Positions 1 to 12,573 of a DNA stretch of 64,000 nucleotides are shown piece after piece. A model generated the notes under the pieces. The model was not told the origin of the DNA, ran no database searches, and was given only the letters and a program-made list of their open reading frames with translations. Where the stretch lies: NCBI GenBank assembly GCA_007922225.1, contig ML679966.1:58486148-58550147 (forward strand). Reading direction: 5' to 3'. Both the position numbers and the translations under genes were made by a program. Source of the DNA: Emydura subglobosa (taxonomy: Eukaryota > Chordata > Testudines > Chelidae). Within the stretch, counting starts at the first letter, position 1. Every line of letters starts with the position of its first letter.

Positions 1-2124
1 GCAAAACAGCAATTTGTACTTTTGGCTTATTTTCTGACCTGGTGCCATTTTTAAAAAGCCAAAAACAAAGCCAAAAAAACCAAAGCAAAACAAAATCCCA
101 CAGTCAAAAGGCATTTTATTCAGCAAAATGAGTTTTTTGCTCCCTGAAACTGAAAATAAAGCATCTGACTGCAGTAGAAGAGGAGAACATAAAGTAGGTT
201 GCTATGTCTCTTGTTCTTGAGTATCTCTGTAATATAGACAAAGCACTGAATATAATTCCTCATGCTCTGAAAGTGGATACTTTATTTTCAGGTATCTGTG
301 TGTTGTTTTTACTTCTGATATTAAATGCCACCTTTCCATACGTTCTCTTTCACCCTATATTAACAATTACTAGTTAACAATATTCTACTGTGATATTCTA
401 CAAGGTATTTTAGGTGATGATGCAAGAAACAAGCAAAACAGCACTATCTATTTTCCCCCTCAATGAGTTACATGTGGATTTCATATACATTAACAAACAA
501 TTTGTTTCTTGTCAATAACTAGTTTTTTTTTTTAAACAAAACATTTATTCTTTAAAGGTTAAAAAAAAAATGTATATTTCAAGTACAATTAAAGATTCAG
601 TTTAACTAATGTGACTGGATGACCCTTACTTGGGGCGAAATCTTATTTTTTTGCACCAGGCCTACATAAGTTTGGCACGGGTATGTTCCATATGGATAGA
701 GTTATGAGAAATCCTCCTTATCCCCACCTATGGCTGCAGAAAGCTTGTAGTATTCTCTGCTATTATTGTGCTCCTGCTGCATAGGTGTCACTGACCAGCA
801 AATTCATATTGTGGCTAATCCACCAGCCCTAACCCCTCCTCCTGCCATGCTCCCATGTCCAGTTACCTGGGGAAGTACAGCAAACTGCACTCCTCACTCC
901 TCTGCATACTCACATACACTGCAGAGCTGGATTTCACTGCCAGCAGAGGGCATAGAACATCCAAGTCGCAGTTTCCTTTCATTTGCACTAGATCTTCTTT
1001 AGTCTGACTCAACTGATTTCATTTGAGCAGCTCCAGATTCACACTAGTATAAGAGAATCAAGCACTCTATTCAAATTCCCTTATCCTTTCCCCAACAATT
1101 CCGCTGCATCTTCAGAGAAGAGTGCATGATCCGTTCTGTGGCAACTTTCTCTGAAAGGGTTGTAAAGGTTGATGCACATCTACTATAAGTAAGTTTTCAG
1201 CTGCTATGTGCTAAATATAAGGCATGGAGTTCCCATTTTCTCTTACACTAAACACCGGGGCTTATTTTCCACACTTGCTGCTCAAAGCATGATCCTTAAA
1301 AGTTCAATCTCATATGGAAAAGTCCTAAAGTAGATTTTAACCATCCTACAGAATTTAATAGAGAATATTCCCTTCTGGAGGGTGGTTCAAAACAAAAAAC
1401 AAAAACAAAACAAAAAAAAAAACCCACAATACAAAGAGCATAATTGTTTATTAAAATATTATAGGGTTCCCTCCCATGTTTTCTATGGAAGTTACTCAGT
1501 AATACTTCTATAGAACCTTATTGATCCTCTACTATTAAAATCTGAAGTTCTTGTCCAAAAGGAACAGTTTAAGATCTAATTATTATGCTGTAACTTAATT
1601 TATTGAGTGTATAATTCCTCAGGAAAATACACACAAACTTCTCCTAGAACTGAAAAAAATAATTATTTTTAATCTATGTAATTCAACTGTGGACTGCATG
1701 ATGACTCAATGTTTTACCTACTCTGAAAATGTAACACTCACCAGCTTATCATCAAACTCCCTCTTAGTAACAACCACCATTACCACTAACCCACACATCA
1801 TCATTGATATATAATTAACAAGCATCAATCATTTGACATATGTTGTTAGTACCACCTTAAGTGACATTTCTCTGGGTTAAGAAATGTCAAACAATAAAAA
1901 GGCAAACCAGGCCTTCAGAAGACTTTGCCATAGGGTGCTTAGCTAGCAAACAGTCAACGAAACTGATAACATACAAAGCAGCAGTTTACATCAAAAATGT
2001 GACAGTAACTTGAAAGCAACTTGAAAAATTTTGCATGTGCTGTCGCCACTCTAATATGAAGGTCCATTGGTGAGACAAAGGCTCAAACATTAACATCCCC
2101 AGAAGAGCAAAAGTAAATGAGCAT
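1..2124. other. Unique A+T-rich sequence, no gene seen
   Basis: No reading frame with protein-like character and no repeat family I recognise. A-rich simple tracts lie near 60-105, 560-572 and 1388-1424 (alternating A runs and single C). The 78-codon + frame at 766-1002 is proline- and cysteine-rich, has no domain, and is probably chance. Confidence 0.5.
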
Positions 2125-2450
2125 CAAAGCTCAGTCTTATCAGAATGGTGATGACAGAGTTCCACATAAAATTTTCTACAGCAAGCTGAAACTTGGAAAA
2201 CACAAGAGTGGTGGTCAAAGACACCCTTAAGCAGAATCTCACCTCATGCAGCATAAATATTGACAACTTTGAAGACATAACCCTGGACAGATCAGAACAG
2301 AGCTTCTAAATGCTCTGAGGAAGAGACAGATGCAAAAAACAATGAACAAAGGGCCAAGCATCAGACCAGTGGGTGTCCGCACATTCCTGTGTGATATCTG
2401 TTCACAGTTTTGATGATTGTTAATTGGACTATACAGCCACAAGATGCCAC
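2125..2450 (+). mobile_element. LINE remnant, C-terminal coding end
   Basis: Degenerate 3' coding end of a non-LTR retrotransposon. Translating the + strand with frameshifts gives, in order, a 'DDRVPHKIFY' segment, a 'GKHKSGGQRH' segment, a 'LDRSEQS' segment, and a final zinc-finger-like stretch with 'LCDIC' followed by 'IGLYSHK' (about 2370-2450). This order of motifs is familiar from the tail of vertebrate LINE polyproteins, after the reverse transcriptase. Several stops and frame changes make it non-functional. I cannot assign the clade (RTE, Tx1 or other) from this tail. The minus-strand frames over the same DNA are shadows. Confidence 0.5.
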
Positions 2451-4248
2451 GATGTCGTCATCAGATACTGGTACACTTATCTGTAAATATTTCTATTAAA
2501 CACATACAGTTTTTTAAAAAAGAATTTACTCATTTTTAATTGTGGGGTTTTTTTAAACCTAAAAAGGAAGAGCATGAATAGAGAGGAAAGGAAAATTCAT
2601 TGTTTCACATGGCACGTAATTCATTAAGAAGAATTGAAACACCATTAACTTAATAAAAAAAAAAAAAACCCACACTTGTCTGAACTTTTTTCCTACCAAC
2701 TGTTACAAGAACAGAAAGAGATTAGAGAGCAAAGTTACTTCTCTCATTTGTGCTTATGACAGGGATTTTGTAAAGACCTTTTTTCATTGTTCTCCAATAT
2801 GGTAAATTTATAGAGTCAGTTTCTCTAAGTCTTTCATATAGAAACAGGTGAGAGAAAAACATTTAGACCTCTCTCTCTCTCTCTCTCTCACTCAAATGTG
2901 CACATTTGGCAGTGGGATATATTTTAAAAATTTGAGTAGAGTTCAAGTGGACAGTGTTTCTTTAAATGTGAAAGAAGGAAAAATCCCTCAATAGAGAACA
3001 CTGATTTTATCTTCCCCAGCACTCTGGAATAGTCAAAGTAACACATAAATGCTATCCCATGTTGAAGATATAAAAATAAAGTAATAGAATGGGTAAATTA
3101 TTGTGGCTAGGACACAGAGACTTTAAAGAATCTCAGGCGAAAGGGGTAATGATATATTTCACTCATTTATTCTATCACAATAGCTGCCAGCTAGCTTTAC
3201 CTTTGAATCAATTGGCAAAGTCATTCTCTTCCTCAGACAGCCAGCACTCCATGTGTTGTTCAGAATCTAGAAAACACATACGTGCCATGTGAAACAATGA
3301 TATAGACACCCAAAATGGCAATCATTTATAGTCATGGCCCACATATACTAGATCACATAGCTAATACTTACAACAAGCTAAAGTAATAGATACTGTATTT
3401 AATCATAGGGATCATCTCAGTAAGAAAGAGGACTATCTAAACTTTTGCTCATAATTGATTGCAAATGCCAAGTTATTAAAATTATAATCCTATGGCAAAT
3501 GTAGTTGATTCAAGGGATTACTACTTTTTCCTTTTATCTTTCATCATATGCGAGAGAAGTTCCAATGCCCTGTCTCTTCCTACGTTTGAACAAGTGAACT
3601 ACAAGTGGCACATATTAGTGATTTAATTTACTTTTAAAAAGTTTAGGGGGAGAGGGATGAACTGGACTAAAATCTCTGACAGTGAGATGATCTTATATTG
3701 ATATAGATCATCAAATGCAACCAAGAATGATGATATTTACACAACTATTTGGAGAAAACAGATATTTTGTCTCTTCATGTGACATTTCCAACTTAACTGG
3801 TTTTGGTGGAAGAGGAGTGTGGGTTTATGATGTATTCATTGGTGTTCTCTAAAGTACATTTCCTTGTAAATTACATCAAATATGTCTCAGTCAGAACATA
3901 GGAATTGTCTATTGCTGTGACAAAAATGACCAGAAATTCCACTTCCTTTAAAAAAAAACAAAAAACAAAAAAACCAGACACTTCAGAGGTCTGTAGAAGT
4001 TAGATAGCTGTTCAACCAGTAGCCATTAGTGGATATTTTTAACTTATGCCAGCTTTGATATAATTAATGCATTTCACAGGGAGTGATAAACTAAAGTGAA
4101 CTGATAACAGGGATAAAATTGAAAGAATGGTTGTTATTACTAAAAGGGAATTTGATAAGCTGGTAAAACGGCCACTTTAAAGTTTACTGCTATCCTAGGA
4201 CAGTTGTAGCATGATACAGCAAATGAAATCTGGCCAGAATTTGGAAAG
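2451..4248. other. Unique sequence with simple repeats
   Basis: No gene seen. It contains an A run at 2648-2664, a (CT)n stretch at about 2871-2889, and an A-rich tract at 3950-3974. The 67-codon + frame at 3089-3292 has no recognisable feature. Confidence 0.5.
2871..2889. repeat. (CT)n dinucleotide microsatellite
   Basis: Uninterrupted CT repeats in a T/C-rich context. Short, probably of ordinary slippage origin. Confidence 0.9.
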
Positions 4249-4357
4249 TCAGATCCTATTCATCATGGCATTTCTCCAGTTTTACACCAGTATCTCCATT
4301 GATTTCAAGAGTTACAGTAATGTACAAATGGAGTGGTACCATGATAAATGAGGTCCT
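4249..4357. repeat. Palindromic miniature element ('cagatcct...aggtcct' type)
   Basis: The left end 'cagatcctattcatcatgg' is mirrored imperfectly by 'ccatgataaatgaggtcct' on the right, around a core with 'tttacaccagtatctccattgatttc'. The whole unit folds back on itself. It belongs to a group of short inverted-repeat elements, centred on 'attgacttcaatgg'-like words, that recurs in this window at 18869, 20525, 37692 and 38458. The pattern is that of a MITE; I cannot name the superfamily. Confidence 0.5.
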
Positions 4358-7300
4358 TAATATTTATTAATGGTTACTACACTATGACTTTACAGCATTT
4401 CCCTGTAGCTGTGGTAACTCAAATGCTGTGCTATGGCTATTGTTCATAGGTGTTGTATGTTTAAATGAGATATGGATTCTCACCTGGGTATCACGACTCT
4501 CACGAGGTTGCAGATTTTCAGGGTGTCACAACCACCATTCCTTTCTTTCTACTAGATGTGAGGGAGTGCAGATACTTAATGGAGGAATATCCTTACATTT
4601 TTTCTAATGTAATAGGTTGTAACAATATGGACGAAAGTTGAGGGCCACTGAGTTGTTACAGTAAGGTAACATAGGAAAAATGAAATAGCATAGAACATGT
4701 AGTCTTCTGAACATACATACTGCACTTATTGGTATTTTTCTCACATGTGGTAAAATTAATTAACCTGCACCTTTGTACAAGTTTTCTTCTTCCTGACACT
4801 CATCACTGCCCAATTACTAAATTCCCATAATGGCAATGCAAAAGATCAGCCCAGCTCTGTATTTCTAAAACACTTGAGCAAGATTAGTGATTAAATATTC
4901 ATAATTCTGACCTACACAACAAGTATTTCTTAATTAACACAGACAAGGGTACCAATCCCAATTTCAGAAGGTTCCCTCCCTCCCTTTTTTGCAAGAGTAA
5001 TTTAGATTCAGTCAGACTACAATGGCAAACAAAAGCTGAACATGACAGTAGCCAAATGCTTCTCTTTCAATGAGACAGTTGAACCTATTTATAATTGGCT
5101 TTATTAGTGTTAACATGATAGCTATCGGTAATAAAAATAATCTTAAAATTAAAAAAAAAACAAACAAACAAAAAAAACCTCTTGACATGAACATTACCAC
5201 CCATGCAAATGAAGGGAGTATTTGCCAACCCAAGCAAAACAAATATTCTGATGGAACAACAACCCCTCCCCTCACATATTTTAGTTAACTATCACTTACT
5301 CTTTTGCCTTTCTTTCCCCATTATTTTGAAGTAGTTTGTTTCTACATCAAAAAGAGGAAACATAATATTCTACAAACATTTTAAATGCATAAACACCAAA
5401 AGAATTGTTCTGTGTGATACATGGGGATGTGTCTAAAGGATCATGGATTTGGTCACTGTTTGCAAGAAAACAGCCATCTGGGACTGGTCCTAATGATGAT
5501 GGAATGCAGTCTTATGCATAAAGCCATCCAGATATCAAATAGTTTAAAATCTCTTGAGTCCAACTTTTAGGGCATAGAAGTTCCTCACAGGAAATAGCAA
5601 TAAGTGTAAGGACCTTGGAATCACAACAGTCTTGACTAAACCCTGAAAATGTGAGGAAGGTACATTAGCACAGAGGAGCCAAATTGTGAGAGAGAATCTG
5701 GCCCTTTCACACAATGTTGAGAGACTAGAATCTGACTAACAGGCTAATCACATGGAAATCCCACTGGTAGGGGGAAGCTTTGGCCGGCATAAAGCTGATG
5801 AAGGCAGTTCCTGTGCTAATGTTCCATCAACTCTCAACTGCCATATGGTTTGTTAGGAGCAATAGATAACTGCTTTAAATTACATTTCTTTAGCTTTAAG
5901 CTGCTGTAATTTACAGTAAGAATGGGGCTGGAGCAGTTGCAGCCGCTGAATAAGGGAGCCCCCTACTCCTACAGCTAACGGATCTTATCACAGAAGAGAA
6001 GTTAGCCCATAATGTTTTAGTCTCACCCTTTTACTACGAGCAGTTTGTTCGGGTTTTGTGGATATAGTTAACCACACTATTTGTTAGTGAAGAAAGTGCA
6101 ATGTGTGTTTATCGATGCATGTCAAAGCATTCAGGAACTCAAATCACAGTTGACAACTGTCCCAGTATTAAACATTCCCTGATCCTCAGATGGTATTAAT
6201 TTTGAATATAGACACCAGTAGGACAGGACAGCAGACATCCCTAGCCTCTCAGAATTACTTCCTGAACCATAGATGCTCTCATGTGGGTGTAGCTTTGACA
6301 GTTGTCTTGAGTTGTGCCAAAAATCTCTCCCACCCACCCAGTACAGAAACATTGCCAGTGCGTAAGAGAATGGATGTTTAATTATGCAATGCTATGCTCA
6401 GCATTGTGCATGACAGAGGAAGAGATGCAACGAGTTTACATTCTAGAGTACAAATATGCAATGGAAGATTTTGAAGAGGAGACCCCTGGTGCTAACTTGA
6501 TGCTATTTCATTTTAATGATGCAGGGGCAGCTTCTACTGACATTGGTGAGCATTTGTGGTAGAATTAAGGCTTAATCAAAAACACACCTATATTTGTGAA
6601 CTATAATGTTGCCATAAATCTAGAAGGTAGAATATGCAGGTTGTGAAGGGGAAAATTTTTGTTACAGATATTTACACTATCCAGGTAAGTAAGACTAGGA
6701 AAGGAAATATAGGAAAAGTACAGGACAGTTTCTTAGGAAATTGATCAAATATATTTCATTAAAAGTTTGCCACGTCTTCAGACTCAGAAGCTCCAAAGTT
6801 AATGAACTTTGATAATAATGAGAATCCCAGTAGCAATAACCTTCAACAGCTGAGTGAGCTGTCATTCAAAAAGGAAGGCATCTTCACTAGAAGTGGGCCC
6901 ACTCCATCAACAGAAGCATACAAATCCTGATTTTATTGGAGAAATTACACCAGTGTTCTTAAATTAAACCTTTGTTCTATAAGAAGAGCAAGAGAAACAG
7001 AAGGGGGGGGGGGGAAGCTACAATTATTTTGGTCTAGTTCAGTGTACAAGTAAAAGGGATATGTATAGCTAAGAGAAATGTTCAGGATGAGAAACAAGGA
7101 CTCTTCCATGGATAGGATCCCCTCTAATGAACACATTTTTTGTTTTTTTCTCATTTGCCCTAAGGTGTGTAGATCTATCAAAGCAGCTCCATGATAAGGT
7201 GCTTGGTGAACCAGAGTCCTGATTAATGTAGGCTAGAGAGACAAGAGAAGGATAATTTATTGGTTTTCATTGTTTTGTTTTTTTAAAAAGGTCTTGTTAG

Positions 7301-7771
7301 GGACATGTATCTAAGATTTGTATATGATGTAGGTACTTCAGCTCAATTAAGATATAAATGGAGCAGACCCTCCTAGTGTATTAATATAGTGATAAGCCAT
7401 TAGCAGATGCTAAATGCTGAAGCAGAAGAGTACAGATTGCCATGGAAAACTTCTCTTATTATGTTAACCCTTTCTCTCCATTGCAGTGCTTCCCTTCAGC
7501 CCCAGTAACGATACATCATGCACCCAATTGGTAAAGCTTATCTCGCCTTTGGTGAAACATAGGAGTTTTGATGTGCGTCTACAGGCCCCCCCGAACCATC
7601 ATTTTAGGCAGTAAGAGAGATATCCCTTTACTTCATCACCATCTAGGGGACATTTAAAAAACAAAAACAAAAAAAACCTATCACTTGAGCCAGAAGAGTC
7701 AGTGAGCTGGGGCTTTATCAAAAAAGACATTGGTGCTACATTTTTTAAGTTAAGACCAACCTTAGGCTTTT
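4358..7771. other. Unique A+T-rich sequence, no gene seen
   Basis: No coding region recognised. There are A-rich tracts at 5149-5177 and a 12- to 13-base G run at about 7002-7014. Overlapping frames at 6190-6562 (63 and 82 codons) are open but show no family features. A strong splice-donor-like word, CAG then GTAAGTAAG, lies near 6681, with no convincing exon attached. Confidence 0.45.
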
Positions 7772-7861
7772 TTAAGTGTGCTAGCTGGATCAGAGCTATT
7801 GAGGTATGTCTCCTTGAGCTGGAAGTTACACACCCAGCTGGAAGTGCAGACGTACCCTTAG
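7772..7861 (+). repeat. hAT-like miniature element, 3' end
   Basis: The right end 'agtgcagacgtaccctta' (7843-7860) resembles the terminal inverted repeat of abundant reptile hAT-like elements (reverse complement TAAGGGTACGTCTGCACT). The preceding bases ('gtgctagctggatcagagctatt', 'ggtatgtctccttgagctgg') have the internal make-up of such elements. No matching left end is visible nearby, so this is a truncated copy. Confidence 0.5.
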
Positions 7862-8957
7862 TCTTCACGTCTCTAACACTGGACATATACATCAGTTTTC
7901 AAAGTGTATGAAGTATTTTGTGCTTGCGCGTAGAGGGAGGCAATTTGTTTAAACCAAAAGCAAAAACACACATAAGCTGAATCTCTCTTCTGATGCATAG
8001 TATCCAGGTGGAAAGCCCATTATGACTGACAGAGCAGCATGGACCCACTAGAATATTCATTCTCTTTGCACAGCCCAACATAGGGGTTGAATTTCCCATT
8101 TCAGACTTCACATAGACTATTGGAGTAATGTAGTACACAGATCTAAGCCTGAACAAAGATGTAATTAGCTATCTAATAGGTTGTCATCTGTCCAAATGTA
8201 GGCATTATAGTAGATATTTTTACAGAGCTATTTCTCAAATCATCACACACTTTGAATGTATTAGATTATTTATTCATAGTAAGTGTGACCTTCAGGTGAT
8301 CAGGTTTTTCACCCATTTCTCCAAGAGTTCTACTCAAACAAGGTACGACAAGGTGTAACTTGTCATCAAAACCAAAAATGAGTGCATCTAGAATATGTAC
8401 GGTTTAAATTGGGCTTCAGGTATCTGGATGGAATAAGTTTCTTCTATTTGAAATCTGTCAAAATTAGAAAGTTGTTGCAATGTATCTTTATAAGATACAC
8501 ATATGACTTCAGTTTTATTTTGGGCCCATTTTTTAAATTACCTTTTTTAAATTACCTTTTAAATAGTTATTAGCCATAGAGGTTATTTCTACAGTTTATT
8601 CCTTTTTTAAAAAAATAGTTGTAATTGAGAAGCAATTTCACTATCAGCCACATCCTTTTAGACTGATGCTGATGATTGGTAAATCACCACTTGTATAATT
8701 CTTTGATTTATTCCCTTTTACCATAGTTTATAAACAAAGCTGCAGAGGGTGAAACTTGACTCTTGATAGCATTAATGATTCACTGTAGATTAGAGTGTTT
8801 TAGTGTGGTCACTTTGATGTTATGACAAAATGAATGCACGTCAGCAAATTTTTACACTAATAAAAGGCTATAGGCTATCATCTTTCCCTTGATATCGTAC
8901 AAATAGGTACGATCTAGCGATATGGGCGTACAGGAGTGGGAGGTGTAAACCTCAAAT
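7862..8957. other. Unique sequence, no gene seen
   Basis: No repeat or coding region recognised. The minus frame at 7899-8156 (85 codons) has no domain I know and is probably chance. Confidence 0.45.
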
Positions 8958-9060
8958 TTTAATTGCACTTCTGACATGAATCTTCCTGTATCCTAGGGAA
9001 AGTCACTTTCTCCACAGTTTGCCTATTTGTAAATAATTATAGTACTTTTTTACCTCAGTA
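8958..9060 (+). repeat. MIR/CORE-type SINE fragment
   Basis: The order 'gaatcttcctgta' - 'agggaaagtcacttt' - 'cacagtttgcctatttgtaa' - 'aattatagtac' - 'ttacctcagt' follows the conserved body of MIR-like tRNA-derived SINEs in the sense direction. The tRNA-related head is not recognisable upstream. Diverged and truncated. Confidence 0.6.
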
Positions 9061-10085
9061 CGTTAGACTCAGTTGCAACATACCACTAATGATGTTTTTA
9101 TATGGTTACAGGGTATTCTTTTTCTTTAGTCTTTTTTTGTCAGTAAGTTAGCATAAGACTGGTTCTTTGTGTATAAGGGGACAATTCTCAACTGACTGAT
9201 TTGGGGTCTTGTTTGTTTGGATTTTAACTCTTCTTTCAAAGGACTGTTATCTAATTAAAGAGAGTTATTGATGAATGCATGTGATGGATTATTTTTCTCC
9301 CTAACAAAAGTATTTTTTTTATATAAAATTCAGTTTGCTAAATCTTCCTTTGCATTCATTCACTCCCTCCGCCCCCTTTCTTTTTGAGTGCATTGCTCTC
9401 CATGAAAAGAGTTAGTTTCCTGTGAGAATGAAATGCCATTTCAGACAATAGCAACAGGAAGCAAAATTTTTACAAGTGACTGAATATACACAGCAGGAAT
9501 ACTGCACGTAACACCTACCCATCCCAACACACTCTCGTATGTACTAAGCTAATTGTGTAAAGCTCTACTATGGACATAAAATCAGGTCAGGCAATCCATT
9601 CACATGGAGGGAGAAAAAAAGCAAAATAATTGTGTATGAGACTATGCCATAGTTCTGTAGAACGTAAACAATTTGGATAGTTCTGTTTTAGCCACTCAGA
9701 AAAATCAGTTAAACAATACAGCGAGAGCATATTGTCATGTCCATTGTGATCCAGAGCTTGGAGACTGCTTGTTAAAACTATACAACACCTGTGTTTGAGT
9801 GTCATAGGCTGCAGCGGTATTATCATTGACAGCTGTCTACAATTTTCCTTTCTATCTGGACATTACTTCTCTTAGCCTGCATTTATGGAAGGAGAGCAAA
9901 AAGTAATCTAAGGGTGGCCTAGAAGTGGGTATAGTTAAAAGCAAGCATCCAAGATCTGTTCTTTAAATAGGAGGGATAACTTTATTTCCTGAGTCTAGAT
10001 TAGATTTATACATAACACTTGGAAAATTGGCAATTTTATTGGTACTCATGTGTGCGTGTGTTCGTTCATTCATTCCCAATTACAG
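9061..10085. other. Unique sequence, no gene seen
   Basis: No family recognised. The minus frame at 9587-9826 (79 codons) shows no domain. Confidence 0.45.
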
Positions 10086-10322
10086 AAAGACTGAGGGAAT
10101 TAACGCATAGATGGTTTGGGCATGTGAAGAAAAGATTGGAAGAATATACAGGAAACGGGTAGTTAAACTTAGATGTGGAGGGTCTGAGAACGGTTGGAAA
10201 AACCAGAATTAGATGGATTGATGTTATACAAAAGGATTTGGTTAGTTGATGAGTTTTCTAGGAATTTTTTCAGGACAGATGCACGAAGGACTCGAAGAAG
10301 GAGAAGACTGATTCTCACTGGG
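10086..10322 (+). mobile_element. LINE remnant, post-RT C-terminal region
   Basis: The + translation reads 'RWFGHVKKRLEEYTG', then a segment ending 'RWIDVIQKDL', then, after a frame change, 'DARRTRRRRRLILTGN' (10277-10324). This motif order marks the C-terminal end of non-LTR retrotransposon polyproteins, beyond the reverse transcriptase. Stops at about 10162 and 10233 and the frame change show it is dead. It resembles the remnant at 2125-2450 in kind but is from another family. The clade is uncertain. Confidence 0.55.
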
Positions 10323-10472
10323 AATTTGATGTCATGGTATGGCTTGAGTTTTTCCTTGCAGCAGCATCTGTGTTGATATTTAGTAGTTTATAGATGTTTG
10401 GTCAGTTTATTAATAAATATTTATTTGCATTGCAATAGCAGCTAGGAACTTAAGTCAGACCAGAAGCCCATT

Positions 10473-10540
10473 CTGCTGTGTAGTGTATAGATGGAATAAA
10501 AAGGAGACCCCTGCTCCCAAAGAACTTGCAGTCTAATTAA
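10473..10540 (-). repeat. SINE 3'-tail fragment, antisense
   Basis: The word 'ctgctcccaaagaacttgca' followed by 'gtctaatta' is the reverse complement of the tail seen in sense at 43772-43925 ('tagattgtaaactctttg'). A third copy is at 51700-51812. These are 3' ends of a MIR/L2-type SINE. Confidence 0.55.
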
Positions 10541-11948
10541 TTACCTTTTGGGGCACTATTTGGAGACATGAAAACAGCTTTTCATCTTAGACCAAAATGT
10601 CTGACTATTTAAGATGGCATAAAATAATAGTAGCTCCAACAGCAGCCAGGCCCTAGAAACCTGCATTTCCTCCATAAAAACTTTGAATCTCTGAGGAACA
10701 AGGCCTTCATTTTCAATTATCTTATTTTAAAGCAGGGCAGAGAATGTGTAAAATCCCCTTTATTAAAATAAAATGGTAATAATTAAGTGAATTTATGTGG
10801 TATATTAAAGTATCTTATTCATTTCAGTATCCATAATATTATTTACTAGTAACTGAAAACCCATGTTCTTGCGTGGGTAATTTGTAAAGGTGTGTGTGTT
10901 TAAAAAAAAAAAAAAAAAAAAAACATCAAAAAAAAAAAAAAAACAGCTAAAAACAGCTGAGAATTTAAAAACTGTATGGAAGCAGACTGAATCCCAGTGT
11001 TTATTCAACCTGTGATATACTAAATAAAAATGCTTTCTGTCATTCTTGGAGCTGTTTCCATCATTTCAGAGCTTCAGAGTGATGGTTGGTGTTATGTGTA
11101 CACATTGTGTCAGGATGGGAAAATTGTGTGGATTTGTGCACCTGATGAATGAGGCTTATGTGCTATCATGAGGGGGAGTATGTCTGGGGTTATTGCGTGG
11201 GTTCTGGCTGTGAAGAACTGTGGCAATTAGGCCAAGTAATCCACCATCTGTGCAGTCTCTGATACAACCAATTGAACTGTTGCATGCAAATTAACTATAA
11301 AGGGGTGCTGACTGATTACATTACCTCTGATATCAATGGCCTAGGAATCTTGGCCTGGCAAAAATACATACCTTGCTGTTGCACACATGTAATTTGTAAA
11401 GTCAAAATGGCTGAAAACTTAAAAATTGGACAGTCACAGACTGACTCCTAGTGATGAGTGAGCCTGGTGGTATTCTGAACAAAAAGAGCTCTCTACCATG
11501 ATTGTAACTGTTTCAGTTGCTTCACACTGACTCAGATACACACTTTGGCTTCTGAATGACACAGACGGGGGACAATCCTGGAATCTTATTATATGGATTA
11601 CTAATTGACCCACTGATAGGTGCTATATAAAAATCTAGAAGAAAAACAAGATCTGTGAACTAAAACAATTACTATCCTGGACTCTGATCCTAGAAACACC
11701 TAAGCAGATGCTTAACTTGACTCACGTGTCGTCATCTCAGTCACATCACTAGGTCTTTTCATGTGAGAAGATTCACTAACTTGTTAATGTTTACAGATTT
11801 TTTCGCTTGGGGCCCAATCCTCCAAAACCTTCTTCTACAGAGTCAGGAGAGTTCCACGCAGAGGCTTGCAGGATTGGGCTCTAAAGTAGACACAGCAGAG
11901 TCTGAACAGAATGCAGATTTATTTTGCAGTCCTGGCCATACCCTAGGC
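10541..11948. other. Unique sequence with a long A tract
   Basis: No gene seen. The main feature is an A tract at about 10903-10943, split by 'catc', which may be the tail of an old retroposed copy, though no body is recognisable. The frames at 11763-11957 and 11843-12250 partly enter the hAT element and look like chance. Confidence 0.45.
10903..10943. repeat. Poly(A) tracts
   Basis: Two A runs of roughly 20 and 17 bases separated by 'catc', preceded by 'tgtgtgtg'. Such tracts are unstable and may mark a retroposed 3' end. Confidence 0.8.
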
Positions 11949-12573
11949 CAGTGGTAACCAAGTCTTTTTATGTTGCAGTGCCCTTTGGGCTCACCTCTGT
12001 TAACGTGATCCCCAGGGATCTCAGAGGTGAGGTATTTCAATATTAAAAGCACAAAAACCACACTACTACTCCAGACATGGCACGAATATGATCTAAACAT
12101 AATCCTGGGGGTGGGGGTGTCAGGTTCTGCCTCCACGTTGGCTGGCGGAGGGGGGCAGGACATATCAGGTGCTGCTTGCAGTGTGCGGCAAGCCAGGGAC
12201 ACTGTAGAGTAAGCCCACCCCAGAGTGGCAGCTCTTCTCCCACTGGCCATGGGTCCCTATTCTGGATGGTATGACCTGGCCCCTGGCACACAAGGTTGCA
12301 GCGTCTTGCTCCTACTGAAGACCATTTACTCAAATTTGTCCCAGCTGCCCCCAGTCACCGGGCCAGGCCAAACCTGAGCAGCTCTGCAATCCCCTGTGCC
12401 AGGGGCCAGGTCATAATGCCCAGAGTGGGGAGCTGAACCCACTGAGCCCCAAAGTGAAAAGCGGTTTCAACAAAGACAGCAGGTTTTGGTGGATGGAGTT
12501 GTTCCCCTCCCCCCCCCCACAAAATCTTTCATAACCCCCCCAGGGGTCAGGACCCACAGGGTGGGAAACACTG
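11949..12573. mobile_element. Non-autonomous hAT-like DNA transposon
   Basis: It starts with 'cagtggtaaccaag' and ends with 'gggtgggaaacactg', whose reverse complement begins 'cagtgtttcccaccc'; the two ends form an imperfect terminal inverted repeat of a hAT type familiar from vertebrate genomes. The interior is much richer in G+C than the flanks and has no transposase frame. It contains the strong foldback listed at 12271-12414. No clear 8-base target duplication is visible, so the ends are eroded or mis-set by a few bases. The 135-, 96- and 61-codon frames inside are not protein-like. Confidence 0.6.
12271..12414. repeat. Foldback hairpin inside the hAT element
   Basis: The 20-base arm 'atgacctggcccctggcaca' (12271-12290) is matched exactly by its reverse complement at 12395-12414. 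Pairing continues imperfectly inward over roughly 20 more bases ('aggttgcag' against 'ctgcaatcc'). The spacer is about 104 bases. A perfect arm inside an old element suggests preserved pairing or recent arm homogenisation. Confidence 0.85.

Noticed and set aside
6681..6690. Consensus splice donor CAG/GTAAGTAAG
   Set aside because: The nearest acceptor would leave a 17-base exon; an isolated donor word is expected by chance in 64 kb.
11843..12250. 135-codon minus frame
   Set aside because: Lies largely within a non-coding hAT element of higher G+C content; no conserved motif.
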